Shown: positions 54,914 to 63,196 of the stretch, piece after piece
Layout: the number at the start of each line of letters is the position of its first letter
Numbering within the stretch: the stretch's first letter is position 1
Position numbers and translations under genes: made by a program
Origin: Symbiodinium natans
Taxonomy: Eukaryota; Sar; Dinophyceae; Suessiales; Symbiodiniaceae
DNA: 64,000 bases
Reading direction: 5' to 3'
NCBI GenBank assembly: GCA_905221605.1
Contig: CAJNDS010002114.1
Location: forward strand, 567,632-631,631
Notes under the pieces: model-generated
The model's input: only the letters and a program-made list of their open reading frames with translations
What the model was told of the DNA's origin: nothing
Databases searched by the model: none

Positions 54914-55048
54914 AAACTGCGCAGGTACATGGAGCTGCACAACGAGTTCCGAGGTTTGGTAGATAGCCTGCAGGAGCCCCAGAGAGCCCCAGACGAGCGT
55001 GCGAGTCTGAAAAAGAGGTCTCGGGCCGGGCTTCGGGATTGCATTTAG
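54914..55048 (+). CDS. Putative terminal exon, charged helical tail
   Basis: A textbook acceptor (TCTCTCCTCACCAAGTTTCT then CAG, ending 54913) precedes 44 codons reading KLRRYMELHNEFRGLVDSLQ, then EPQRAPDERASLKKRSRAGL and RDCI, with TAG at 55046-55048. Highly charged, helix-forming. It may be a fourth exon of the 54131 gene if that gene splices out of exon 3 before its stop, for instance through a GC donor at TTTCAG/GCTCCA, which has the right phase. Otherwise it belongs to another transcript. Confidence 0.38.
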   Translation, partial: KLRRYMELHNEFRGLVDSLQEPQRAPDERASLKKRSRAGLRDCI

Positions 55049-56466
55049 AATTTCAGAATATTTGTGGCTCAGGATAGGGTTTGGGGTTAAAGAGGAAGCC
55101 CCATCCTAGCACCTGAGGGACAAGAAGCCCCAAGCTCTATATATGGCTTTCGGAGGGCCTCAGGTTTGCGGGTTTCAGAGCTACTCAAGGTTTGAAACGG
55201 TTTGAGGGTTTTGGGGTTTGGGCTGACATGCCCAGGTTAACAGCCCACTTAGCTGAAGTGGACATTTCGCCTGACGACTTCGAGAAGCAGGCGAAATTTG
55301 GGGTTTAGGGTTTAGGGTTTTGGGCTTAGGCAGTGTGATGGGCGTATCAGCGTATCTCCATTCCAAGGGGCCTGGGAATCACATCGGCATCTCGGCGGTC
55401 TGTCGGCGTATTTCCCTTGTCCTTGCGAATTGCTTTCTGGAAGATTCTCGATTTATCTTACGGGTGCCTGCGATTCTAGCAGAAGTTTGATCAGAATCAT
55501 ACGGAGACGGTGCTTCAGACTCTTACAGAAGAAATTGTTCCAATCCATTGAAGTTCCGTTGCTTGCAAGAAAGTTGATTCTTTGGAGAGAGTTTGATTCA
55601 ACATCGTAGGGACAGTATGCTTGCGAGTTGCCCCATGACAGAATTTCATTTAACATCTTACACTGACCGTGCTTGCGATTGAACAGTCTTTTGGAGGCAC
55701 GCTACTTTCAACTTGTCCTTTAGTACAAGACTTTTGTTCAACATCTTACGATTGCCGTGCCTGCGATTTGTCTTTTCGCACCACGAGAAGTTCTTTCAAG
55801 ATGTTCGGGCATGAATGTTCGTAGCGGTGCTGTTCGACTTGTCCTTTAGCAGAAGAAGAATGTCGCTCCACGTATTTCGGTGCCAGCATGTTTGTCCTTG
55901 TGAGAAAGTCTTTCCAATATCCTACAGGGTCGGTGCTTGTGCGTGGCTCTGGAGTACAAGAATGTCGTTCAACATCGTGCGTTGTGGTTTGTCTTTTTTG
56001 CCAAGCTCAGCTCAAGGTGGCCTGTGATTGTTCTTATTGGAAGATCGTCGAATATGCTATGGGGCCCGGTGCTTCTGCTTCTCCTCTACTAGAACAGATT
56101 CGATGACCAGTGACAGTGCTTGTCTTGTCTTCAATTGGGATGCAGTTGCGTCCTATCTTTACAGAAAAAAGTTTAAGATCTTGGAGGCCACGTTGCTCGA
56201 GTAACCCATTTTCAGTCGTGACGAGACAGTACTTGCCCGATCTCTGTTTGATGGCATTTGGTAATGAGGATTGGGTAGCGTCAGAACAGGGTAGGCTAGA
56301 CGTTGGAGAGGGGTGGGAAAGAAATGAAACCGGGTGTCGGTGAGATCTCCGAAACTCACTGTTGGGTGTTCGCCGAGAGGTACTCGAAAGTGGTCTGGCT
56401 CAAGACGAGCGAATGCCCGCCCGCTGAAAGTGTAGAGGGATTTCAATAGGTGTATTCGGGGCGGCT
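55049..56466. other. Stretch without a defensible gene
   Basis: It has TTTAGGGTTTAGGG words at 55300-55320, then the decayed tandem repeat at 55440-56110. A minus frame at 56159-56446 has no support. Confidence 0.5.
55440..56110. repeat. Highly diverged tandem repeat, units of roughly 45-90 bp
   Basis: About eleven degenerate units share the order: TTCAACATCTTACG-like word, GGTGCTTGCGATT-like word, TTGTCTTTT, AGAAG. The first word is visible near 55448, 55490, 55540, 55598, 55650, 55740, 55795, 55865, 55913, 55970 and 56050. No unit is intact, so the array is old. Confidence 0.6.
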
Positions 56467-56892
56467 TCAGTTGCTCACTCCTTCGACAGGTTTGGCAAGT
56501 TTTCGAGGGGGTTTGGTGAAAGACAAATCTATATCGAATTTTCGGGCATGGATGTCCAAGTTCAGCGCGTTGACTTCAGGGTTACTGGCTTTGGAGGTTT
56601 TGAATCTTTGCATTATTTTGATGGGGCGGTCTTGATGAGGGCTTTCGAATTGCGGCACAGGCCGGCCTTGCCGTCCTGGCTGGAACCCCCTAAGGATCAT
56701 CCCATCCTCCCGGGCCCCCCGTGTTCCCCCCCCCCCCCCCCCCTCCCCCCCACAAGGTTTCCCCCTGCCCGGTTCGCCATCCTCGTAACTGTCGGTCACC
56801 TGTGGTTCCTGGAAGTCAATTTTGAGGTTTACTTTGTTCTGGAACTCCCCATATTCCACATCCTTTTCTGCGCCGCCCCGTGCAAGCTTCAA
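56467..56892 (-). CDS. Uncharacterised coding-like frame, 141 aa, with Gly run
   Basis: The minus-strand chain reads EYGEFQNKVNLKIDFQEPQV, a Gly-rich stretch encoded by a G run (56726-56751), then QFESPHQDRPIKIMQRFKTS and NALNLDIHARKFDIDLSFTK, ending at TGA 56467. It is hydrophilic, with codons largely G/C-ending. The G run makes the frame across it insecure. The plus strand is also open (56548-56967) but is hydrophobic and less convincing. No family recognised. Confidence 0.33.
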   Translation of the reverse strand: MKLARGGAEKDVEYGEFQNKVNLKIDFQEPQVTDSYEDGEPGRGKPCGGEGGGGGGTRGAREDGMILRGFQPGRQGRPVPQFESPHQDRPIKIMQRFKTSKASNPEVNALNLDIHARKFDIDLSFTKPPRKLAKPVEGVSN

Positions 56893-57113
56893 CTCAGGTA
56901 CAGCTCCTTAAGACCTCTTTGCTTGTGGGGTGCGCTCGGGGACCTGAACTGGAGGGTTTTGCGTTAGGGTCCCAAAAGAAAAGCGGCCTGATGATTGGAG
57001 CTCCGGGAGCGAAAGTTCATGGAATCCTGCCGACATTTCCTGCGAAACGCTTTCAAGCTGAAGCAAGCTTAGAGACAACCTGAAATTAGGCCACAGGCAA
57101 ATCTCTGAAAGGT

Positions 57114-57614
57114 GTGGGAGTGGCAGCGCGGTGGGGATGCTTGGGGTCCTGTTCATGTCGGAGTGCGCTGCAGGCAACGCGTCGTTTCGCAGCTTATGGC
57201 AGCGGAAGACTTCATGACCTTCAAGAACATGCCGCGAGCTTGGCAGTTCTATTCAGGTCCACAAGTCCCCTGTCCAAGAAACTCAAAGTAAGCAGCCTTC
57301 CTTCCTATCGGGGCAACGAGCTTGGGGTTGAGTCCTCCCGAACTCTTCCCACAATCCAGCCATGCCGGTTCCCTCTACCGAAGAAAATCACGCAACAAAC
57401 AGAAGACACAATAATCCCAAAGCGCGCACAGTCCAGGATGCTGCAGCACCACCTGAAGATGCAGCAGCAGGCAGAAGGACAGGAGCTCAGCAGAAAGAGC
57501 CTTGAGTTTTTGCTAGGTGGCTCTCTGAACGTTCTGGGTCCCTTTTGTGGGTTTTGTCGATTTCCGGTTGGAGGAGCCGCAAGAGGGTCAGAGTGCGGAT
57601 TGCGGACTTATTAG
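57114..57614 (+). CDS. Uncharacterised coding-like frame, 166 aa
   Basis: Good protein-like runs: YGSGRLHDLQEHAASLAVLF, SSLPSYRGNELGVESSRTLP and QSRMLQHHLKMQQQAEGQEL, followed by SRKSLEFLLGG. A donor-like AAA/GTAAGC lies inside at about 57288, so the frame may be two exons or run through. The first in-frame ATG is late (about 57438), hence this is probably an internal part of a gene. The Met/Gln/His-rich helix near residue 115 could be a short coiled coil. No family recognised. Confidence 0.32.
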   Translation: MGVAARWGCLGSCSCRSALQATRRFAAYGSGRLHDLQEHAASLAVLFRSTSPLSKKLKVSSLPSYRGNELGVESSRTLPTIQPCRFPLPKKITQQTEDTIIPKRAQSRMLQHHLKMQQQAEGQELSRKSLEFLLGGSLNVLGPFCGFCRFPVGGAARGSECGLRTY

Positions 57615-57908
57615 AAGGTGTGAACCCAACGCCCGTCATGTACTGGCTCGTTAAAGCAATCAGTAGCTTGGCCACTCGCTTCATAGACACCAAGAAACTG
57701 GTACACCTCCCTGTTTAGGCTTCTAGGCTAATGAAGAAGGCTGCGCGACCACGGATGCCAGTGAATACTTAAACGTATCGAACAAGACCTTGTCAGAGTT
57801 CCCGCGTTCGCCCGCTATGTTTTAAAACGTCATGAGCTTGTGCGTTTAATGTGCAGTTATAGTATTTCAATGAACCAAAGTATTGTTTCAGCGCGGGGCC
57901 ATTAATTT

Positions 57909-58508
57909 TTGTTCGAAATAACAAGTTTATCGCGTCATGAGCTTTATCTGAGATACTTCATATGGTGGTTCGATAAACCCAGAGCTTCTCAACCCAATCC
58001 CTTCGGAACATTTGGCGTTGTCGATCCGCCTTGTGCTTGCCGCGGTAAGTCCGTTCTGCAAAAGAAGGGCGGCTCAAACGTAATCGATATACGTTGAACA
58101 AAATGTATATACACACATATATACATAAGTAAATAAATACATAAACAAATAAGTAAATAAATAACTAAATATAAATATAAATATATCTATATATATATAT
58201 ATGTAGATGTAAATGTAAAATTCAATGTACTTAAAGCGCAAAATTTCTGAAACTGATCAAGTCTGGCTTCCTGGCAAATCTAGAAATACAAACATATGTG
58301 TATATATAGATATGGATATAGATATAGATATAGATATATTGCCCACATTACTCATAGAGGTCCTAAGTACAGAGTCCTTTTTGGAGCAGCTAGGCCAGGC
58401 ATGTCTAGATGTGTCACGGAGTGGGCTGTGGAGTTCGGTTCGATGAGCTCCCAGGATCGAGGCACAAGCCTTTCGTTCAGCACGTGCCAGGCAGCTACAC
58501 AGGCATGA
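57909..58508 (+). CDS. Putative two-exon coding region with AT-rich intron
   Basis: Exon A (57909-58044, probably not the true start) reads FEITSLSRHELYLRYFIWWF, then DKPRASQPNPFGTFGVVDPP, to donor CGCG/GTAAGT at 58045. Acceptor GGAGCAG ending 58389 gives an in-phase join (G+CT = Ala) to a last exon reading RPGMSRCVTEWAVEFGSMSS, then QDRGTSLSFSTCQAATQA and TGA 58506-58508. The 345-bp intron contains the AT and GATATA microsatellites, which fits non-coding sequence. Function unknown. Confidence 0.4.
58085..58345. repeat. AT-rich microsatellite cluster (TATA, TAAATAAA, GATATA)
   Basis: TATACACACATATATACATA, then AAATAAATAAGT-like words, ATATAAATATAA and TATATATATA to about 58205, then GATATA hexamers at 58308-58340. 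All lies within the proposed intron 58045-58389. Confidence 0.9.
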
Positions 58509-59042
58509 CAGCCGAGGAGGCAGGGAGAGCTTGAGGTTCTCAGGGTGCCCGCAAGGAACCGCCTAAACGATGCGGATTGGAGCTAGCAGCTAGCCCCCCA
58601 AAAGACACACAACTTTGATCATCAAACCCGGAGGGGCCAATATGCGAGTCGAGACTTGCAAGGTTTTGCCGTCTGGTCCACTAGGGGGGATGGCAGGCAT
58701 GTTGGGATGGAACCCCCCCATGGTATCCCCCCCCCATGGTACCCCCCCAACCCTGAACCCTGAAAACGAGCACAAGCCGCAGAGGAAGAGGGAAACCCTA
58801 AACCCTGAACGTGAACCATAAGCCCTCCTTGACCCCGAACCCTGTCCAGTCGCAATAGCCACTTTGGGCCGGCAAATATGACTTTACACAAAGCCCCGAG
58901 CAAAACAAAAACAATAGATGTTATTTCCACAAATGCTTGGGCATTGGGTTGGGAGCGATTTCCGCAAGCATGGGCTTCGTTCTTCTGTCTTTGCAGCACT
59001 TTGTAGGGTTTGAGTGCGGCATGCTCCCCAAGATAACACAGC
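58509..59042. other. Stretch without a defensible gene
   Basis: It holds CCCCCCATGGTATCCCCCCC-like sequence in two copies (58707-58748) and CCCTGAACC/CCCTAAACC words (58750-58850). The minus frame 58622-59122 is undecidable. Confidence 0.45.
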
Positions 59043-59132
59043 ATGCAGGAGCGCCTTGCAAATGACGCAGCAATTGCAGCGGCGATTGCAGCGGATGCAG
59101 CAGCAGCGGAGGAGGCGGCCATGGATTGCTAA
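59043..59132 (+). CDS. Short Ala-rich frame
   Basis: ATG 59043 gives MQERLANDAAIAAAIAADAA, then AAEEAAMDC and TAA: 29 residues, strongly helical, with codons GCA/GCG throughout. It overlaps the start of the next open frame and lies 24 bp before ATG 59156. It may be an exon of the same gene in another phase, or a GCA-rich simple sequence. Confidence 0.2.
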   Translation: MQERLANDAAIAAAIAADAAAAEEAAMDC

Positions 59133-59155
59133 TTTCGGTGTCGCGCCTATGGTCC

Positions 59156-59457
59156 ATGGTGCTGGCTTTAGGTCTTTTGAACGTTGTGGGAGTTTGCGTG
59201 AGCAAACTTGAAGATGCCCTTGATCTTCCACAAAAGAGAAGGACTTTGAAGCTGCAAAGCCCAAGCAGGCTTGGGCATCCGAACGCGACCCCATCGGAAA
59301 CGTGGTGAGTCTCCTACCGGGGCGTCCGGGGAGCGCTTGCCACAAGCCCTCCGCCCCAACCAGGAATGGCCCTGATAGAAACAACCTTTGGCCAGCCCGA
59401 GACCCCAAACCTCGAGAGAATGCCCAGATTTTGGGCTTAACGCCTCGCGAAGACTGA
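59156..59457 (+). CDS. Putative two-exon small secreted or membrane protein, about 80 aa
   Basis: ATG 59156 opens MVLALGLLNVVGVCVSKLED, a signal-peptide-like core, then ALDLPQKRRTLKLQSPSRLG and HPNATPSET. Donor CGTG/GTGAGT at 59305 and acceptor CAACCAG ending 59363 give a 59-bp intron in phase (TG+G = Trp). Exon 2 reads NGPDRNNLWPARDPKPRENA, then QILGLTPRED and TGA 59455-59457. The pyrimidine-rich 3' end of the intron (CCCTCCGCCCCAACCAG) supports it. An NAT sequon is present. The frame is also open upstream to 59126, so the ATG could be internal. Function unknown. Confidence 0.48.
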
Positions 59458-59709
59458 TAGAACCCATCCCTAGCTTAAACAAAACTTCTGAGGTCGAAAT
59501 CCATCAAGACATCACCACGCCAGAACCCATTCCCACAACTTGAAGCTGAAATCGTGGAAACTTGTAAGTCTCTGCCAATCGAAGTCCTTGAAGCCTGTAT
59601 CCCAAACCACGAAGCCAACTCACATACCTCTCCCGAAGCCCCAAGTCCGCAACCTTAACAACAAAACAAGAATCGCAGCAAATGTCTGGGCGAGGATGTC
59701 TACTTTTCA

Positions 59710-60177
59710 GTGAGGATGCGGGGGATCAGTGATCAGCATAGTGATGAAAGCCCCTACCTTGGACCCAAAATCTTTAGCCGCCGACACGCTGAACTCCTAA
59801 ACCTGCCAGTCCTCAACCCGAGCCACGGAAACCCGAAAATCCAAGGCCCAAATCCGAAATCGCCTCAAGACTGTATGTCTCCTGAGCTCCTAATTACTGA
59901 GACCCACCAGGCCGCGGCGGCTCAGCCAGGGCACGCTTCTGCCGGAGTTCTCAGAAGTTGTGGCTTGGGAGTCGTTTTCGAGATGGATTGCACGCTGATT
60001 GCAAGGGCCAGTTTGCAAATTCCAGTCTTCATTTTTCTCTTCAAAAGTCACAAGGTTTTTCTCAAAGGTCGTGCACGACGCTCGGGCGAACGAGAAACGA
60101 CAAATTTGGGATGTGTTCCTTGCGTTTTTGCTTTGCTTGCCGAGCACAATCTTGACATCCCCGTGACCTCAATTTGA
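59710..60177 (+). CDS. Uncharacterised open reading frame, 155 aa
   Basis: Reads GISDQHSDESPYLGPKIFSR near the start, a Pro/Ser middle, then a hydrophobic stretch (LQIPVFIFLF) and a basic, Cys-containing end. Composition is plausible but codon bias is weak, no splice site was matched, and frames on both strands overlap it. No family recognised. Confidence 0.2.
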   Translation: MRMRGISDQHSDESPYLGPKIFSRRHAELLNLPVLNPSHGNPKIQGPNPKSPQDCMSPELLITETHQAAAAQPGHASAGVLRSCGLGVVFEMDCTLIARASLQIPVFIFLFKSHKVFLKGRARRSGERETTNLGCVPCVFALLAEHNLDIPVTSI

Positions 60178-60327
60178 AGCAGGGGCCCGAATGACCTCAA
60201 ACATTTTGTCAAGGCACCTTTTTCTCAACACTTGTTGACCTTTCCATGGCGCTGGAGTGACCGAACATGACAGTGTGCAGCATCACATCCACGCGCCAGG
60301 AGGCTGCCCGCGCCCAAACAGTAGAGA

Positions 60328-60972
60328 ATGCTGAAACCAGTGTCGAGTGATTCATGCCGTAGGCTACACACCAATCTTTGTCAAAAGTTGCGAACCCTTT
60401 TTTTCGGTTTCGCTGCGCCTGCCACGCGGCGAGCCCTTCAAAACAGCCACTGTCCATCATGCTTGAGATCGCAATGGTGCGAAGTATCGCATCCTACACG
60501 GCCGGCTCTGTACGATAATGATACAAACCTCCAGGACTACGGTTTTCAACCCGGGCTTCCGCAACAAGCGACGAGCAGAAAGCAGCATGGCCACTCGCTC
60601 GGAGTGGCAACGCGTGCTAACACTCAGTTGACCCACACGAAACACTTCCAGCCGTGCAAAAGCACTGTATCTTTACAGTGTTTTGGGCATGCGACCCAAA
60701 CGAAACACTGTAAATACCGAGGCATCTCCATGCAAGAAGCCTCTGAAAGAGTAGGTGCCGAAAACACTGCGCCCACCGGTGTTTGCGGCATGCGACCCAC
60801 ACGACTCTCTGTAAATACCGATGCACACGACAGGCCTGGAGAGAACATCCAAGGTGCTCAGAGAGATATTGCAGAGAGCCCCCGGGACCCTGAGCCGTTG
60901 TTGAGATTTTTCTGTAGAGGTTTGGATGCATTCGTAACTTTTCATTGGCAAAATAATGTCAACAAATTGTAA
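60328..60972 (+). CDS. Uncharacterised open reading frame, 214 aa
   Basis: This is the longest open frame outside repeat DNA. It includes DNDTNLQDYGFQPGLPQQAT and MQEASERVGAENTAPTGVCG and ends WQNNVNKL. Its middle crosses the hairpin and direct repeats at 60663-60826, and minus-strand frames of 104 and 138 codons are open across the same bases. About one frame this long is expected by chance in 64 kb. No family recognised. Confidence 0.2.
   Translation: MLKPVSSDSCRRLHTNLCQKLRTLFFGFAAPATRRALQNSHCPSCLRSQWCEVSHPTRPALYDNDTNLQDYGFQPGLPQQATSRKQHGHSLGVATRANTQLTHTKHFQPCKSTVSLQCFGHATQTKHCKYRGISMQEASERVGAENTAPTGVCGMRPTRLSVNTDAHDRPGENIQGAQRDIAESPRDPEPLLRFFCRGLDAFVTFHWQNNVNKL
60663..60826. repeat. Hairpin plus diverged direct repeats
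   Basis: CACTGTA-TCTT-TACAGTG forms a 7-bp stem at 60663-60680. It is followed by two copies of GGCATGCGACCCAN-ACG...CTGTAAATACCGA-GCA at 60686-60725 and 60787-60825, with CACTGTAAATACC echoing the hairpin stem. Confidence 0.8.
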
Positions 60973-61262
60973 CGTGAAGGACTTGGAATTCCATTGGCTG
61001 GTGGCGACATCAAAGATGTATTTCTTCGCGATGCAAAGCGACAAACTTGATAAGTGTGTGAACTTTGAGTGGCTTGAGCCACTACTCACTTGAATTTGGG
61101 TTGACTACAGTCACAATGACATGTTGTGTGATACTGGAATGGCTTTCATTTGACTCAAGAACCCTTTCGGAGTGCAGGCTTTCTCCTTAAGCTTTGCAGC
61201 TCACTTTTTTGGTAGAATTGAGAGGATACGTGAAAGGAATCAACGGGCAGCGCTCTGCGCTG

Positions 61263-61411
61263 CACGCCAGGTGAAAGGAATGCACCACACCAAGAAGTCC
61301 ACCGTACACTGATGGGAAGAAAAAAGCACCACACCGAGTGACAAGTTTTGCATCGAACGGCGCACGGATTGACACGCCAGGTGAAAAGTAAAGGAGTGCA
61401 CCGCGCACCAA
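61263..61411. repeat. Diverged direct repeat, two copies about 110 bp apart
   Basis: CACGCCAGGTGAAA...GGA(G/A)TGCACC(G/A)C(G/A)CACCAAG occurs at 61263-61293 and 61373-61411, with an eight-base insertion in the second copy. Confidence 0.75.
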
Positions 61412-61578
61412 GTGATGCCCGAAGCTGTCCACGCTTGGTGTGCAGAGCACTCTTTTTCAATTTGTGTGTGGTGCACTTCTTCAAAACGCTCGCGGTCGGC
61501 AGTCCTGTGGGCGAGAGGTCCCGGGTTCCAGCACCGAGACCGTAGCACGCCGTAGCTGTGGTTACCTGACGACTGCCG

Positions 61579-62231
61579 TTGTTCACAAGAACAGGCAACG
61601 TACAGCAGGTACGCTGGTTCGGCTCCCTTGAGAAATCTACACACACACACACACTCAAGGCTACACCTCAATACATTTGCACATGCCTGCATCAGTCTAC
61701 ACCGACTACCAAACGTGCCTACATCTCCCCAGTGAGAAAAAAAGGCAGAAAATGGAAATGGCAGATAAATTTAACATCTCATCTACCTTCCAGAAATCTA
61801 GAGATCAAGCCAGAAATGCTCATCATTCAGCCAGAAGAGCCTATGTAAGTGTTCTTTTGTAAGTATGTGTTTTTAGGTTAAAATTTGCACGTGTAGCCAG
61901 CCATGGTGTGTGCTTCAGGGGCCGATGGCAGAGTGACCTCACAAGGAAAAGGCTGATGGACTCTGATGCACCACATCTAGTTTTGAATCCACGAACTCTG
62001 CTTCGCAGCTTGTCTGCGAAAGTTTCGCATCAGCCTCAGAACAGAAGACAACTTCCAGCCATCTATGTGCAGAAACAATGGCTTGGAGCTTGTTTCCGCT
62101 TGGAGGCCCCAGCCACGCCAGCAGCGCCTGCTGCGCCAGAAGCACCCGCCGCACCAGCAGCGGTCGGGATGCCCACTCTTGTCTTGCCTTTGTCTCACGT
62201 CGGTTATTGCGACGCTCGGAAAACATCCTGA
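61579..62231 (+). CDS. Putative two-exon coding region, about 192 aa, Pro/Ala-rich tail
   Basis: Exon 1 is open from 61579; its end reads LEIKPEMLIIQPEEP and meets the consensus donor CTAT/GTAAGT at 61845. Acceptor TGCTTCAG ending 61918 gives a 74-bp intron in phase (AT+G = Met). Exon 2 continues GRWQSDLTRKRLMDSDAPHL, then RTLLRSLSAKVSHQPQNRRQ and a Pro/Ala stretch built on AP-A repeats, to TGA 62229-62231. Another exon 1 frame (EKKRQKMEMADKFNISSTFQ) reads well but does not match the acceptor phase. The true start is unknown. The Pro/Ala segment is likely a flexible linker. Confidence 0.43.
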
Positions 62232-62583
62232 CAAATACCCCCCCCCCCCCTTTAAGGAAGACACACATGTCGCGTTTGTGCCTTTTAAGCCGGCAGGCTT
62301 TTTTGATGGGCCCAACTAGAGAACTGAGGTTTGAAACCTGGTATTTTGAGATATTTTCAAGGCATGCAGCTTCACACTGCTGATGGTTGTTCGTTGTTCG
62401 GAAGTTGCTGAATGTTTTGAGTTTGTGGAGGGAGGCCTCCGCAACATTGATTGCGGCAAGGCAAGCCGAACCTTGTTCTCGTCAACCAGAAGCCTGGACT
62501 TTCGAAATCCTGAACCCTAAAGCTTAGATTTCCATTCCATCTTGAATTGAAGACATGTCTGAAGACGCGTTTTCAATCATCAG

Positions 62584-63196
62584 CCTTCCAGTATAGGCAC
62601 TTCTGGGTTCTTTGGGCCATTTTGGACCTGGTGTAGCACTGAGTGGCAGTCTCGCAAGCTGACTCTGAAACGCGATATAGGCCATGGGTCCCCAGAACTG
62701 GTGCAGTGTTTTAAAGGTTTTCGTGTGCCTTTTGCTGATGTCCTTGGAAGAGGAGCCACAGTATCAATCATCACGCCCGAGCACTTGTCGTGCACTTCTT
62801 GCTGTGCCTGGGTGACGTCAGACCACCGACAGGGTTTCGTGACTGGCTTGATCCATCGCTGCGTTGGTCTTTTGGTCTGGGATGGTGGCCTCGCTCTTTG
62901 GCAGTCGGTCACTGCGACATTGGGCTTTATGTTTGCAACCTATGATCTGGCAGCGGGCCTTCTTCTATCAGCCTATCAGCTCCCAACGCGGCTTCGGAGA
63001 TCCTACGTGGGCTGTTCAGAAACTAGTGTGGAGTTTTGGCTTGGCAACACAGCTAGGTCCAGCTAGGCAGCAGTCTCGCGCTGCCCGGCTTGTGCTTTAC
63101 CATGTCTGTTTCCTTTTCTGCCACCCCAGACCTGCTCGCCAGACTGAATCATTACTGCCCGAGGCCCCAACGGCTGCAGAGGCCGGGCACTGTTGA
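62584..63196 (+). CDS. Putative two-exon coding region, about 178 aa, hydrophobic segments
   Basis: The frame is open upstream to about 62563, with an acceptor-like CATCAG at 62583. It reads WQSRKLTLKRDIGHGSPELV, then GFRVPFADVLGRGATVSIIT and two hydrophobic stretches (LLVWDGGLALWQSVTATLGF and TYDLAAGLLLSAYQLP). Donor CTAG/GTCCAG at 63057 and acceptor TCTGCCACCCCAG ending 63129, with a good pyrimidine tract, give a 73-bp intron in phase (AG+A = Arg). The last exon reads PARQTESLLPEAPTAAEAGH and C, with TGA 63194-63196. Codons are strongly G/C-ending. Probably a membrane protein; no family recognised. No ATG begins the frame, so earlier exons must exist. Confidence 0.48.

Noticed and set aside
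61475-61560. tRNA or tRNA-derived SINE (GGGTTCCAGCACC resembles a B box)
   Set aside because: T-arm and acceptor-stem pairing fails and no A box sits at the right distance.
61155-61692. Minus-strand frames of 150-167 codons
   Set aside because: They overlap each other in different phases, cross the direct repeats and read as Cys/Trp-rich noise.
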